64,000 bases of DNA from Ptiloglossa arizonensis (taxonomy: Eukaryota > Arthropoda > Insecta > Hymenoptera > Colletidae), in the NCBI RefSeq assembly GCF_051014685.1, contig NW_027479042.1:1-64000 (forward strand), in the 5' to 3' direction. The translations under genes and the position numbers were made by a program. This document shows positions 1 to 10,700 of this stretch, one piece after another (position 1 is the stretch's first letter; each line of letters begins with the position of its first letter). The notes under the pieces are model-generated. The model did no database searches, was not told the origin of the DNA, and worked only from the letters and a program-made list of their open reading frames with translations.

Positions 1-15
1 GGGTTAGGCTAATCC

Positions 16-32
16 GTTCGCGAGATATGGGA
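16..32 (+). other. CENP-B-box-like site 1 (representative; one per monomer)
   Basis: GTTCGCGAGATATGGGA compared with the core pattern nTTCGnnnnAnnCGGGn matches eight of nine required bases. The one mismatch is C to T in CGGG, which is also a CpG-to-TpG transition. The site sits at the same place in essentially every monomer. Common variants are CGACATATGG and CGAAATATGG, which keep the required A, and CGACGTATGG and CGAGGTATGG, which lose it. I saw no monomer with CGGG here, so no strict CENP-B box is present at this position. Whether any CENP-B-like or pogo-derived protein binds is unknown. Confidence 0.45.
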
Positions 33-127
33 GTTTGAAACTAAGAAATGGTTGAGAAGACAACAAATTTTTCGCACTTCTGCTGCTCCAAACGCTTAAC
101 CAGAATGGCCTAGGGAAAAAATACACA

Positions 128-144
128 TACCGTTGTAATCGGGC
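128..144 (+). other. CENP-B-box-like site 2 (representative; one per monomer)
   Basis: TACCGTTGTAATCGGGC agrees with the mammalian consensus YTTCGTTGGAARCGGGA at 12 of 17 positions and keeps the CGTTG, the central AA and CGGG. It matches seven of nine core bases, with AC in place of the first two T bases. It lies 112 bp after site 1. Class S and related monomers carry TTGGG instead of TCGGG, and others carry TCGGAC, TCTGGC or TTTATAATCGGG, so conservation is lower than at site 1. Confidence 0.35.
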
Positions 145-1062
145 GAGTTTCTACTTTCAGATGCAACAGGAATTTTTGAGTTAGGTCCATCCGTTCGCGA
201 GATATGGGAGTTTGAAGCTAAGAAATGGTTGAGAAGACAACAAATTTTTCTCAATTCTGCTGCTCCAAACGCTTAACCAGAATGGTCCAGGGAAAAAATA
301 CACATACCATAGTAATCGGGCGAGTTTCTACTTTCAGATGCAATAGCAATTTTTGGGTTAGGTCAATCCGTTCGCGAGATATGGGAGTTTGAAGCTAAGA
401 AATGCTTGAGAAGACAACAAATTTTTCGCACTTCTGCTGCTCCAAACGCTTAACCAGAATGGCCTAGGGAAAAAATACACATACCTTTTTATTCGGGAGA
501 GTTTCTACTTTCAGACACAACAGGAATTTTTGGGTTAGGTCAATCCGTTCGCGAAATATGGGAGTTTGAAGCCAAGAAATGGTTGACAAGACAACAAATT
601 TTCCGCACTTCTGCTGCTCCAATCGCTTATCCAGAATGGCCTAGGGGGAAAATACACGTACCGTTGTAATCGGGCGAGTTTCTACTTTCAAATGCAATAG
701 GAATTTTTGCGTTAGGTCTATCCGTTCGCGAGATATGGGAGTTTGAAGCCAAGAAATGGTTGAGATGGCAAAAAATTTTTCGCAATTCTGCTGCTTCAAA
801 CGCTTAACCAGAATGGCCTAGGGAAAAAATACACATACCGTTGTAATCGGGCGAGTTTCTACTTTCAGATGCAATAGGACTTTTTGGGTTAGGTCAGTCC
901 GTTCGCGAGATATGGGAGTTTGAAACAAAGAAATGGTTGAGGAGGCTAAAAATTTTTCGCAATTCTGCTGCTCCAAACGCTTAACCAGAATGGCCTAGGG
1001 AAAAAATACACATACCGTTGTAATCGGGCGAGTTTCTACTTTCAGATGCAATAGGAATTTTT

Positions 1063-1070
1063 GGGTTAGG
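1063..1070 (+). other. Telomere-like octamer GGGTTAGG (representative)
   Basis: Nearly every monomer carries GGGTTAGG just before the CCGTTCGCGA box, preceded by a T tract. The octamer is an exact piece of a (TTAGGG)n repeat, and TTTGGGTTA differs at one base from the YTAGGGTTR site bound by vertebrate TRF proteins. Subclasses carry TGTTAGG, GCGTTAGG or TTTTAGG instead. It may well be chance, since no tandem telomere repeat is present. Confidence 0.4.
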
Positions 1071-2566
1071 TCCATCCGTTCGCGAGATATGGGAGTTTGA
1101 AACTAAGAAATGGTTGAGAAGACAACAAATTTTTCGCACTTCTGCTGCTCCAAACGCTTAACCAGAATGGCCTAGGGAAAAAATACACATACCGTTGTAA
1201 TCGGGCGAGTTTCTACTTTCAGATGCAACAGGAATTTTTGAGTTAGGTCCATCCGTTCGCGAGATATGGGAGTTTGAAGCTAAGAAATGGTTGAGAAGAC
1301 AACAAATTTTTCTCAATTCTGCTGCTCCAAACGCTTAACCAGAATGGTCCAGGGAAAAAATACACATACCATAGTAATCGGGCGAGTTTCTACTTTCAGA
1401 TGCAATAGCAATTTTTGGGTTAGGTCAATCCGTTCGCGAGATATGGGAGTTTGAAGCTAAGAAATGCTTGAGAAGACAACAAATTTTTCGCACTTCTGCT
1501 GCTCCAAACGCTTAACCAGAATGGCCTAGGGAAAAAATACACATACCTTTTTATTCGGGAGAGTTTCTACTTTCAGACACAACAGGAATTTTTGGGTTAG
1601 GTCAATCCGTTCGCGAAATATGGGAGTTTGAAGCCAAGAAATGGTTGACAAGACAACAAATTTTCCGCACTTCTGCTGCTCCAATCGCTTATCCAGAATG
1701 GCCTAGGGGGAAAATACACGTACCGTTGTAATCGGGCGAGTTTCTACTTTCAAATGCAATAGGAATTTTTGCGTTAGGTCTATCCGTTCGCGAGATATGG
1801 GAGTTTGAAGCCAAGAAATGGTTGAGATGGCAAAAAATTTTTCGCAATTCTGCTGCTTCAAACGCTTAACCAGAATGGCCTAGGGAAAAAATACACATAC
1901 CGTTGTAATCGGGCGAGTTTCTACTTTCAGATGCAATAGGACTTTTTGGGTTAGGTCAGTCCGTTCGCGAGATATGGGAGTTTGAAACAAAGAAATGGTT
2001 GAGGAGGCTAAAAATTTTTCGCAATTCTGCTGCTCCAAACGCTTAACCAGAATGGCCTAGGGAAAAAATACACATACCGTTGTAATCGGGCGAGTTTCTA
2101 CTTTCAGATGCAATAGGAATTTTTGGGTTAGGTCCATCCGTTCGCGAGATATGGGAGTTTGAAGCCAAGAAATGGTTGAGAAGGCAAAAAATTTTTCGCA
2201 ATTCTGCTGCTTCAAACGCTTAACCAGAATGGCCTAGGGAAAAAATACACATACCGTTGTAATCGGGCGAGTTTCTACTTTCAGATGCAATAGGACTTTT
2301 TGGGTTAGGTCAGTCCGTTCGCGAGATATGGGAGTTTGAAACCAAGAAATGGTTGAGGAGGCTAAAAATTTTTCGCAGTTCTGCTGCTTCAAAAGCTTAA
2401 CCAGAATGGCCTAGGGGGAAAATACACGTACCGTTGTAATCGGGCGAGTTTCTACTTTCAAATGCAAGAGGAATTTTTGCGTTAGGTCTATCCGTTCGCG
2501 AGATATGGGAGTTTGAAGCCAAGAAATGGTTGAGAAGGCAAAAAATTTTTCGCAATTCTGCTGCTT

Positions 2567-3778
2567 CAAACGCTTAACCAGAATGGCCTAGGTAAAAAAT
2601 ACACATACCGTTGTAATTGGGCGAGTTTCTACTTTCAGATGCAATAGGAATTTTTGGGTTAGGTCAATCCGTTCGCGACGTATGGGAGTTTGAAGCTAAG
2701 AAACGGTAGAGAAGAGAACAAATTTTTCGCAATTCTGCTGCTCCAAACGCTTAACCAGAATGGCCTAGGGAAAAAATACACATACCGTTGTAATCGGGCG
2801 AGTTTCTACTTTCAGACGCAACAGAAATTTTTGGGTTAGGTCAATCCGTTCGCGAGATATGGGAGTTTAAAGCCAAGAAATGGTTGAGAAGGCAAAAAAT
2901 TTTTCGCAATTCTGCTGCACCAAACGCTTAACCAGAATGGCCTAGGGAAAAAATACACATACCGTTGTAATCGGACGAGTTTCTGCTTTCAGATGCAATA
3001 GGAATTTTTGTGTTAGGTCAATCGGTTCGCGAGATATGGGAGTTTGAAGCTAAGAAATGGTTGAGAAGGCAAAAAATTTTTCGCAATTCTGCTGCTTCAA
3101 ACGCTTAACCAGAATGGCCTAGGGAAAAAATACACATACCGTTGTAATCGGACGAGTTTCTGCTTTCAGATGCAATAGGAATTTTTGTGTTAGGTCAATC
3201 CGTTCGCGAGATATGGGAGTTTGAAGCTAAGAAATGGTTGAGAAGACAACAAATTTTTCGCACTTCTGCTGCTCCAAACGCTTAACCAGAATGGCCTAGG
3301 TAAAAAATACACATACCGTTGTAATTGGGCGAGTTTCTACTTTCAGATGCAATAGGAATTTTTGGGTTAGGTCAATCCGTTCGCGATGTATGGGAGTTTG
3401 AAGCTAAGAAACGGTAGAGAAGAGAACAAATTTTTCGCAATTCTGCTGCTCCAAACGCTTAACCAGAATGGCCTAGGGAAAAAATACACATACCGTTGTA
3501 ATCGGGCGAGTTTCTACTTTCAGACGCAACAGAAATTTTTGGGTTAGGTCAATCCGTTCGCGAGATATGGGAGTTTAAAGCCAAGAAATGGTTGAGAAGG
3601 CAAAAATTTTTTCGCAATTCTGCTGCACCAAACGCTTAACCAGAATGGTCTAGGGAAAAAATACACATACCGTTGTAATCGGACGAGTTTCTGCTTTCAG
3701 ATGCAATAGGAATTTTTGTGTTAGGTCAATCCGTTCGCGAGATATGGGAGTTTGAAGCTAAGAAATGGTTGAGAAGAC
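2567..3778 (+). repeat. 4-monomer spaced duplication (708 bp offset)
   Basis: The marker CCTAGGTAAAAAATACAC occurs near 2588 and 3296, and AAACGGTAGAGAAGAG at 2701 and 3409, both 708 bp apart. About three monomers (2567-3070 and 3275-3778) match. Copy 2 then switches from the GGCAAAAAATT type to the GACAACAAATT type near 3778. The block probably represents an eroded 4-monomer HOR. Confidence 0.8.
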
Positions 3779-6700
3779 AACAAATTTTTCGCACTTCTGC
3801 TGCTCCAATCGCTTATCCAGAATAGCCTAGGGGGAAAATACACGTACCGATGTAATCGGGCGAGTTTCTACTTTCAAATGCAATAGGAATTTTTGCGTTA
3901 GGTCTACCCGTTCGCGAGATATGGGAGTTTGAAGCCAAGAAATGGTTGAGAAGGCAAAAAATTTTTCGCAATTCTGCTGCTTCAAACGCTTAACCAGAAT
4001 GGCCTAGGGAAAAAATACACATACCGTTGTAATCGGGCGAGTTTCTACTTTCAGATGCAATAGGACTTTTTGGGTTAGGTCAGTCCGTTCGCGAGATATG
4101 GGAGTTTGAATCCAAGAAATGGTTGATGAGGCTAAAAATTTTTCGCAATTCTGCTGCTTCAAAAGCTTAACCAGAATGGCCTAGGGAAAAAATACACATA
4201 CCGTTGTAATTGGGCGAGTTTCTACTTTCAGATGCAATAGGAATCTTTGTGTTAGGTCAATCCGTTCGCGACATATGGGAGTTTGAAGCTAAGAAACGGT
4301 TGAGAAGAGAACAAATTTTTTCGCAATTCTGCTGCTCAAACGCTTAACCAGAATGGCCTAGGGAAAAAATACACATACCGTTGTAATCGGGCGAGTTTCT
4401 ACTTTCAGATGCAATAGGAATTTTTGGGGTAGGTCCATCCGTTCGCGAGATATGGGAGTTTGAAGCCAAGAAATGGTTGAGAAGGCAAAAAATTTTTCGC
4501 ACTTCGCTGCTCCAAAAGCTTAAACAGAATGGCCTAGGAAAAAAATACACATATCTTTATAATCGGGCGAGTTTCTACTTTCAGATGCAATAGGAATTTT
4601 TGGGTTAGGCTAATCCGTTCGCGAGATATGGGAGTTTGAAACTAAGAAATGGTTGAGAAGGCAACAAATTTTTCGCACTTCTGCTGCTCCAAACGCTTAA
4701 CCAGAATGGCCTAGGGAAAAAATACACATACCGTTGTAATCGGGCGAGTTTCTACTTTCAGATGCAATAGGACTTTTTGGGTTAGGTCAGTCCGTTCGCG
4801 AGATATGGGAGTTTGAATCCAAGAAATGGTTGAGGAGGCTAAAAATTTTTCGCAATTCTGCTGCTTCAAAAGCTTAACCAGAATGGCCTAGGGAAAAAAT
4901 ACGCATACCGTTGTAATCGGACGAGTCTCTGCTTTCAGATGCAATAGGAATTTTTGTGTTAGGTCAATCCGTTCGCGAGATATGGGAGTTTGAAGCTAAG
5001 AAATGGTTGAGAAGACAACAAATTTTTCGCACTTCTGCTGCTCCAATCGCTTATCCAGAATAGCCTATGGGGAAAATACACGTACCGTTGTAATCGGGCG
5101 AGTTTCTACTTTCAGATGCAATAGGAATTTTTGGGTTAGGTCAGTCCGTTCGCGAGATATGGTAGTTTGAAGCCAAGAAATGGTTGAGAAGGCAAAACAT
5201 TTTTCGCAATTGTGCTGCTCCAAACGCTTAACCAGAATGGCCTAGGGAAAAAATACACATACCGTTGTAATCGGGCGAGTTTCTGCTTTCAGATGCAACA
5301 TGAATTTTTGGGTTAGGTCAATCCGTTCGCGAGATATGGGAGTTTGAAGCTAAGAAATGGTTGAGAAGACAACAAATTTTTCGCACTTCTGCTGCTCCAA
5401 ACGCTTAACCAGAATGGCCTAAGGAAAAAATACACATACCGTTCTAATCGGGCGAGTTTCTACTTTCAGATGCAATAGGAATTTTTGGGTTAGGTCCATC
5501 CGTTCGCGAGATATGGGAGTTTGAAGCCAAGAAATGGTTGAGAAGGCAAAAAATTTTTCGCACTTCTGCTGCTCCAAACGCTTAACCAGAATGGCCTAGG
5601 GGAAAAATACACATATCTTTATAATCGGGCGAGTTTCTACTTTCAGATGCAATAGGAATTTTTGGGTTAGGTCAATCCGTTCGCGAGATATGGGAGTTTG
5701 AAGCTAAGAAATGGTTGACAAGACAGTAAATTTTTCGCACTTCTGCTTCTCCAATCGCTTAACCAGAATGGCCTAGGGAAGAAATACACATACCGTTGTA
5801 ATCGGGTGAGTTTCTACTTTCAGACGCAACAGAAATTTTTGGGTTAGGTCAATCCGTTCGCGAGATATGGGAGTTTAAAGCCAAGAAATGGTTGAGAAGG
5901 CAAAAAATTTTTCGCAATTCTGCTGCACCAAACGCTTAACCAGAATGGCCTAGGGAAAAAATACACATACCGTTGTAATCGGACGAGTTTCTGCTTTCAG
6001 ATGCAATAGGACTTTTTGGGTTAGGTCAGTCCGTTCGCGAGATATGGGAGTTTGAATCCAAGAAATGGTTGAGGAGGCTAAAAATTTTTCGCAATTCTGC
6101 TGCTTCAAAAGCTTAACCAGAATAGCCTATGGGGAAAATACACATACCGTTGTAATTGGGCGAGTTTCTACTTTCAGATGCAATAGGAATCTTTGTGTTA
6201 GGTCAATCCGTTCGCGAGATATGGGAGTTTGAAGCTAAGAAATGGTTGAGAAGACAACAAATTTTTCGCACTTCTGCTGCTCCAATCGCTTATCCAGAAT
6301 AGCCTATGGGGAAAATACACATACCGTTCTAATCGGGCGAGTTTCTACTTTCAGATGCAATAGGAATTTTTGTGTTAGGTCAATCCGTTCGCGAGATATG
6401 GGAGTTTGAAGCTAAGAAATGGTTGAGAAGACAACAAATTTTTCGCACTTCTGCTGCTCCAATCGCTTATCCAGAATAGCCTAGGGGGAAAATACACGTA
6501 CCGATGTAATCGGGCGAGTTTCTACTTTCAAATGCAATAGGAATTTTTGCGTTAGGTCTACCCGTTCGCGAGATATGGGAGTTTGAAGCCAAGAAATGGT
6601 TGAGAAGGCAAAAAATTTTTCGCAATTCTGCTGCTTCAAACGCTTAACCAGAATGGCCTAGGGAAAAAATACACATACCGTTGTAATCGGGCGAGTTTCT

Positions 6701-7785
6701 ACTTTCAGATGCAATAGGACTTTTTGGGTTAGGTCAGTCCGTTCGCGAGATATGGGAGTTTGAATCCAAGAAATGGTTGAGGAGGCTAAAAATTTTTCGC
6801 AATTCTGCTGCTTCAAAAGCTTAACCAGAATGGCCTAGGGAAAAAATACACATACCGTTGTAATTGGGCGAGTTTCTACTTTCAGATGCAATAGGAATCT
6901 TTGTGTTAGGTCAATCCGTTCGCGACATATGGGAGTTTGAAGCTAAGAAACGGTTGAGAAGAGAACAAATTTTTTCGCAATTCTGCTGCTCAAACGCTTA
7001 ACCAGAATGGCCTAGGGAAAAAATACACATACCGTTGTAATCGGGCGAGTTTCTACTTTCAGATGCAATAGGAATTTTTGGGGTAGGTCCATCCGTTCGC
7101 GAGATATGGGAGTTTGAAGCCAAGAAATGGTTGAGAAGGCAAAAAATTTTTCGCACTTCGCTGCTCCAAAAGCTTAAACAGAATGGCCTAGGAAAAAAAT
7201 ACACATATCTTTATAATCGGGCGAGTTTCTACTTTCAGATGCAATAGGAATTTTTGGGTTAGGCTAATCCGTTCGCGAGATATGGGAGTTTGAAACTAAG
7301 AAATGGTTGAGAAGGCAACAAATTTTTCGCACTTCTGCTGCTCCAAACGCTTAACCAGAATGGCCTAGGGAAAAAATACACATACCGTTGTAATCGGGCG
7401 AGTTTCTACTTTCAGATGCAATAGGACTTTTTGGGTTAGGTCAGTCCGTTCGCGAGATATGGGAGTTTGAATCCAAGAAATGGTTGAGGAGGCTAAAAAT
7501 TTTTCGCAATTCTGCTGCTTCAAAAGCTTAACCAGAATGGCCTAGGGAAAAAATACACATACCGTTGTAATCGGACGAGTCTCTGCTTTCAGATGCAATA
7601 GGAATTTTTGTGTTAGGTCAATCCGTTCGCGAGATATGGGAGTTTGAAGCTAAGAAATGGTTGAGAAGACAACAAATTTTTCGCACTTCTGCTGCTCCAA
7701 TCGCTTATCCAGAATAGCCTATGGGGAAAATACACGTACCGTTGTAATCGGGCGAGTTTCTACTTTCAGATGCAATAGGAATTTT
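3700..7785 (+). repeat. 15-monomer HOR with partial second copy (2,654 bp offset)
   Basis: Bases from about 3700 to 5131 recur at about 6354 to 7785, eight monomers at an offset of 15 x 177 minus 1. Both copies carry the same rare changes: CACGTACCGATGTAATCG (3841 and 6495), an extra T in the T run (near 4321 and 6975), a lost C in GCTGCTCAAACG (near 4336 and 6990) and a lost T in ACTTCGCTGC (near 4504 and 7158). These three shared indels make common descent certain. The middle part, about 5132-6353, holds the seven monomers seen only once. Confidence 0.9.
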
Positions 7786-10700
7786 TGTGTTAGGTCAATC
7801 CGTTCGCGACATATGGGAGTTTGAAGCTAAGAAACGGTTGAGAAGAGAACAAATTTTTCGCAATTCTGCTGCTCCAAACGCTTAACCAGAATGGCCTAGG
7901 GAAAAAATACACATACCGTTGTAATCGGGCGAGTTTCTACTTTCAGATGCAATAGGAATTTTTGGGTTAGGTCCATCCGTTCGCGAGATATGGGAGTTTG
8001 AAGCCAAGAAATGGTTGAGAAGGCAAAAAATTTTTCGCACTTCTGCTGCTCCAAAAGCTTAAACAGAATGGCCTAGGGAAAAAATACACATACCGTTGTA
8101 ATCGGGCGAGTTTCTACTTTCAGATGCAATAGGAATTTTTGGGTTAGGTCAATCCGTTCGCGAGATATGGGAGTTTGAAGCTAAGAAATGGTTGACAAGA
8201 CAGTAAATTTTTCGCACTTCTGCTTCTCCAATCGCTTAACCAGAATGGCCTAGGGAAGAAATACACATACCGTTGTAATCGGGTGAGTTTCTACTTTCAG
8301 ACGCAATAGGAATTTTTGGGTTAGGTCAATCCGTTCGCGACATATGGGAGTTTGAAGCTAAGAAATGGTAGAGAAGAGAACAAATTTTTCGCAATTCTGC
8401 TGCTCCAAACGCTTAACCAGAATGGTCTAGGGAAAAAATACACATACCGTTGTAATCGGGCGAGTTTCTACTTTCAGACGCAACAGAAATTTTTGGGTTA
8501 GGTCAATCCGTTCGCGAGATATGGGAGTTTAAAGCCAAGAAATGGTTGAGAAGGCAAAAAATTTTTCGCAATTCTGCTGCACCAAACGCTTAACCAGAAT
8601 GGCCTAGGGAAAAAATACACATACCGTTGTAATCGGACGAGTTTCTGCTTTCAGATGCAATAGGACTTTTTGGGTTAGGTCAGTCCGTTCGCGAGATATG
8701 GGAGTTTGAATCCAAGAAATGGTTGAGGAGGCTAAAAATTTTTCGCAATTCTGCTGCTTCAAAAGCTTAACCAGAATGGCCTAGGGAAAAAATACACATA
8801 CCGTTGTAATCGGACGAGTTTCTGCTTTCAGATGCAATAGGAATTTTTGTGTTAGGTCAATCCGTTCGCGAGATATGGGAGTTTGAAACTAAGAAATGGT
8901 TGAGAAGACAACAAATTTTTCGCACTTCTGCTGCTCCAAACGCTTAACCAGAATGGCCTAGGGAAAAAATACACATACCGTTGTAATTGGGCGAGTTTCT
9001 ACTTTCAGATGCAATAGGAATTTTTGGGTTAGGTCAATCCGTTCGCGACGTATGGGAGTTTGAAGCTAAGAAACGGTAGAGAAGAGAACAAATTTTTCGC
9101 AATTCTGCTGCTCCAAACGCTTAACCAGAATGGCCTAGGGAAAAAATACACATACCGTTGTAATCGGGCGAGTTTCTACTTTCAGACGCAACAGAAATTT
9201 TTGGGTTAGGTCAATCCGTTCGCGAGATATGGGAGTTTGAAGCCAAGAAATGGTTGAGAAGGCACAAAATTTTTCGCAATTCTGCTGCTTCAAACGCTTA
9301 ACCAGAATGGCCTAGGGAAAAAAAAACACATACCGTTGTAATCGGGCGAGTTTCTACTTTCAGATGCAATAGGACTTTTTGGGTTAGGTCAGTCCGTTCG
9401 CGAGATATGGGAGTTTGAATCCAAGAAATGGTTGAGGAGGCTAAAAATTTTTCGCAATTCTGCTGCTTCAAAAGCTTAACCAGAATGGCCTAGGGAAAAA
9501 ATACACATACCGTTGTAATTGGGCGAGTTTCTACTTTCAGATGCAATAGGAATTTTTGTGTTAGGTCAATCCGTTCGCGACATATGGGAGTTTGAAGCTA
9601 AGAAACGGTTGAGAAGAGAACAAATTTTTCGCAATTCTGCTGCTCCAAACGCTTAACCAGAATGGCCTAGGGAAAAAATACACATACCGTTGTAATCGGG
9701 CGAGTTTCTACTTTCAGATGCAATAGGAATTTTTGGGTTAGGTCCATCCGTTCGCGAGATATGGGAGTTTGAAGCCAAGAAATGGTTGAGAAGGCAAAAA
9801 ATTTTTCGCACTTCTGCTGCTCCAAAAGCTTAAACAGAATGGCCTAGGGAAAAAATACACATACCGTTGTAATCGGGCGAGTTTCTACTTTCAGATGCAA
9901 TAGGAATTTTTGGGTTAGGTCAATCCGTTCGCGAGATATGGGAGTTTGAAGCTAAGAAATGGTTGACAAGACAGTAAATTTTTCGCACTTCTGCTTCTCC
10001 AATCGCTTAACCAGAATGGCCTAGGGAAGAAATACACATACCGTTGTAATCGGGTGAGTTTCTACTTTCAGACGCAATAGGAATTTTTGGGTTAGGTCAA
10101 TCCGTTCGCGACATATGGGAGTTTGAAGCTAAGAAATGGTAGAGAAGAGAACAAATTTTTCGCAATTCTGCTGCTCCAAACGCTTAACCAGAATGGTCTA
10201 GGGAAAAAATACACATACCGTTGTAATCGGGCGAGTTTCTACTTTCAGACGCAACAGAAATTTTTGGGTTAGGTCAATCCGTTCGCGAGATATGGGAGTT
10301 TAAAGCCAAGAAATGGTTGAGAAGGCAAAAAATTTTTCGCAATTCTGCTGCACCAAACGCTTAACCAGAATGGCCTAGGGAAAAAATACACATACCGTTG
10401 TAATCGGACGAGTTTCTGCTTTCAGATGCAATAGGACTTTTTGGGTTAGGTCAGTCCGTTCGCGAGATATGGGAGTTTGAATCCAAGAAATGGTTGAGGA
10501 GGCTAAAAATTTTTCGCAATTCTGCTGCTTCAAAAGCTTAACCAGAATGGCCTAGGGAAAAAATACACATACCGTTGTAATCGGGCGAGTTTCTACTTTC
10601 AGATGCAATAGGAATTTTTGGGTTAGGTCCATCCGTTCGCGAGATATGGGAGTTTAAAGCCAAGAAATGGTTGAGAAGGCAAAAAATTTTTCGCAATTCT

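Larger units (their letters stand above)
14..190 (+). repeat. Representative satellite monomer (one full 177-bp unit)
   Basis: Landmarks in order: CCGTTCGCGAGATATGGGAG at the start (NruI site TCGCGA inside); the class-defining stretch GTTGAGAAG followed by an A-run and ATTTTTCGC; the CTGCTGCTCC block; GCTTAACCAGAATGG; CCTAGG (AvrII) followed by an A-run; ACACATACCG; TAATCGGGCGAG; TTTCTACTTTCAG; GCAACAGG or GCAATAGG; then ATTTTT and TTAGG before the next CCG. Monomers differ mostly by substitutions in the A-run, the GCTAAG/GCCAAG position, CCTAGG/CCCAGG and the CpG sites. The start was set at the CCG before the invariant NruI box for convenience; a tandem repeat has no natural first base. Confidence 0.95.
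1..2124 (+). repeat. 6-monomer HOR, two copies (1,062 bp unit)
   Basis: Bases 15-1062 recur at 1077-2124, an offset of 6 x 177 exactly. The copies share rare markers such as ATACCTTTTTATTCGGGAG (near 482 and 1544) and GTTGAGATGGC (near 760 and 1822). I saw no difference reading them side by side beyond the first dozen bases, where GGCTAATCC in copy 1 faces GGTCCATCC in copy 2. The next monomer (from 2125) jumps to a type-5-like unit, so the periodicity ends at 2124. Confidence 0.92.

Noticed and set aside
14..40. Strict functional CENP-B box
   Set aside because: No monomer I read has TTCG and CGGG together at the required spacing; site 1 always has TGGG and site 2 lacks TTCG.
1061..1080. Interstitial telomere repeat
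   Set aside because: Only one octamer per monomer occurs, never in tandem.
4344..4550. 68-codon minus-strand open frame, repeated at 6998-7204
   Set aside because: It exists because of the lost T near 4504 and 7158 in the 15-monomer HOR copies. It is satellite sequence in an altered frame.
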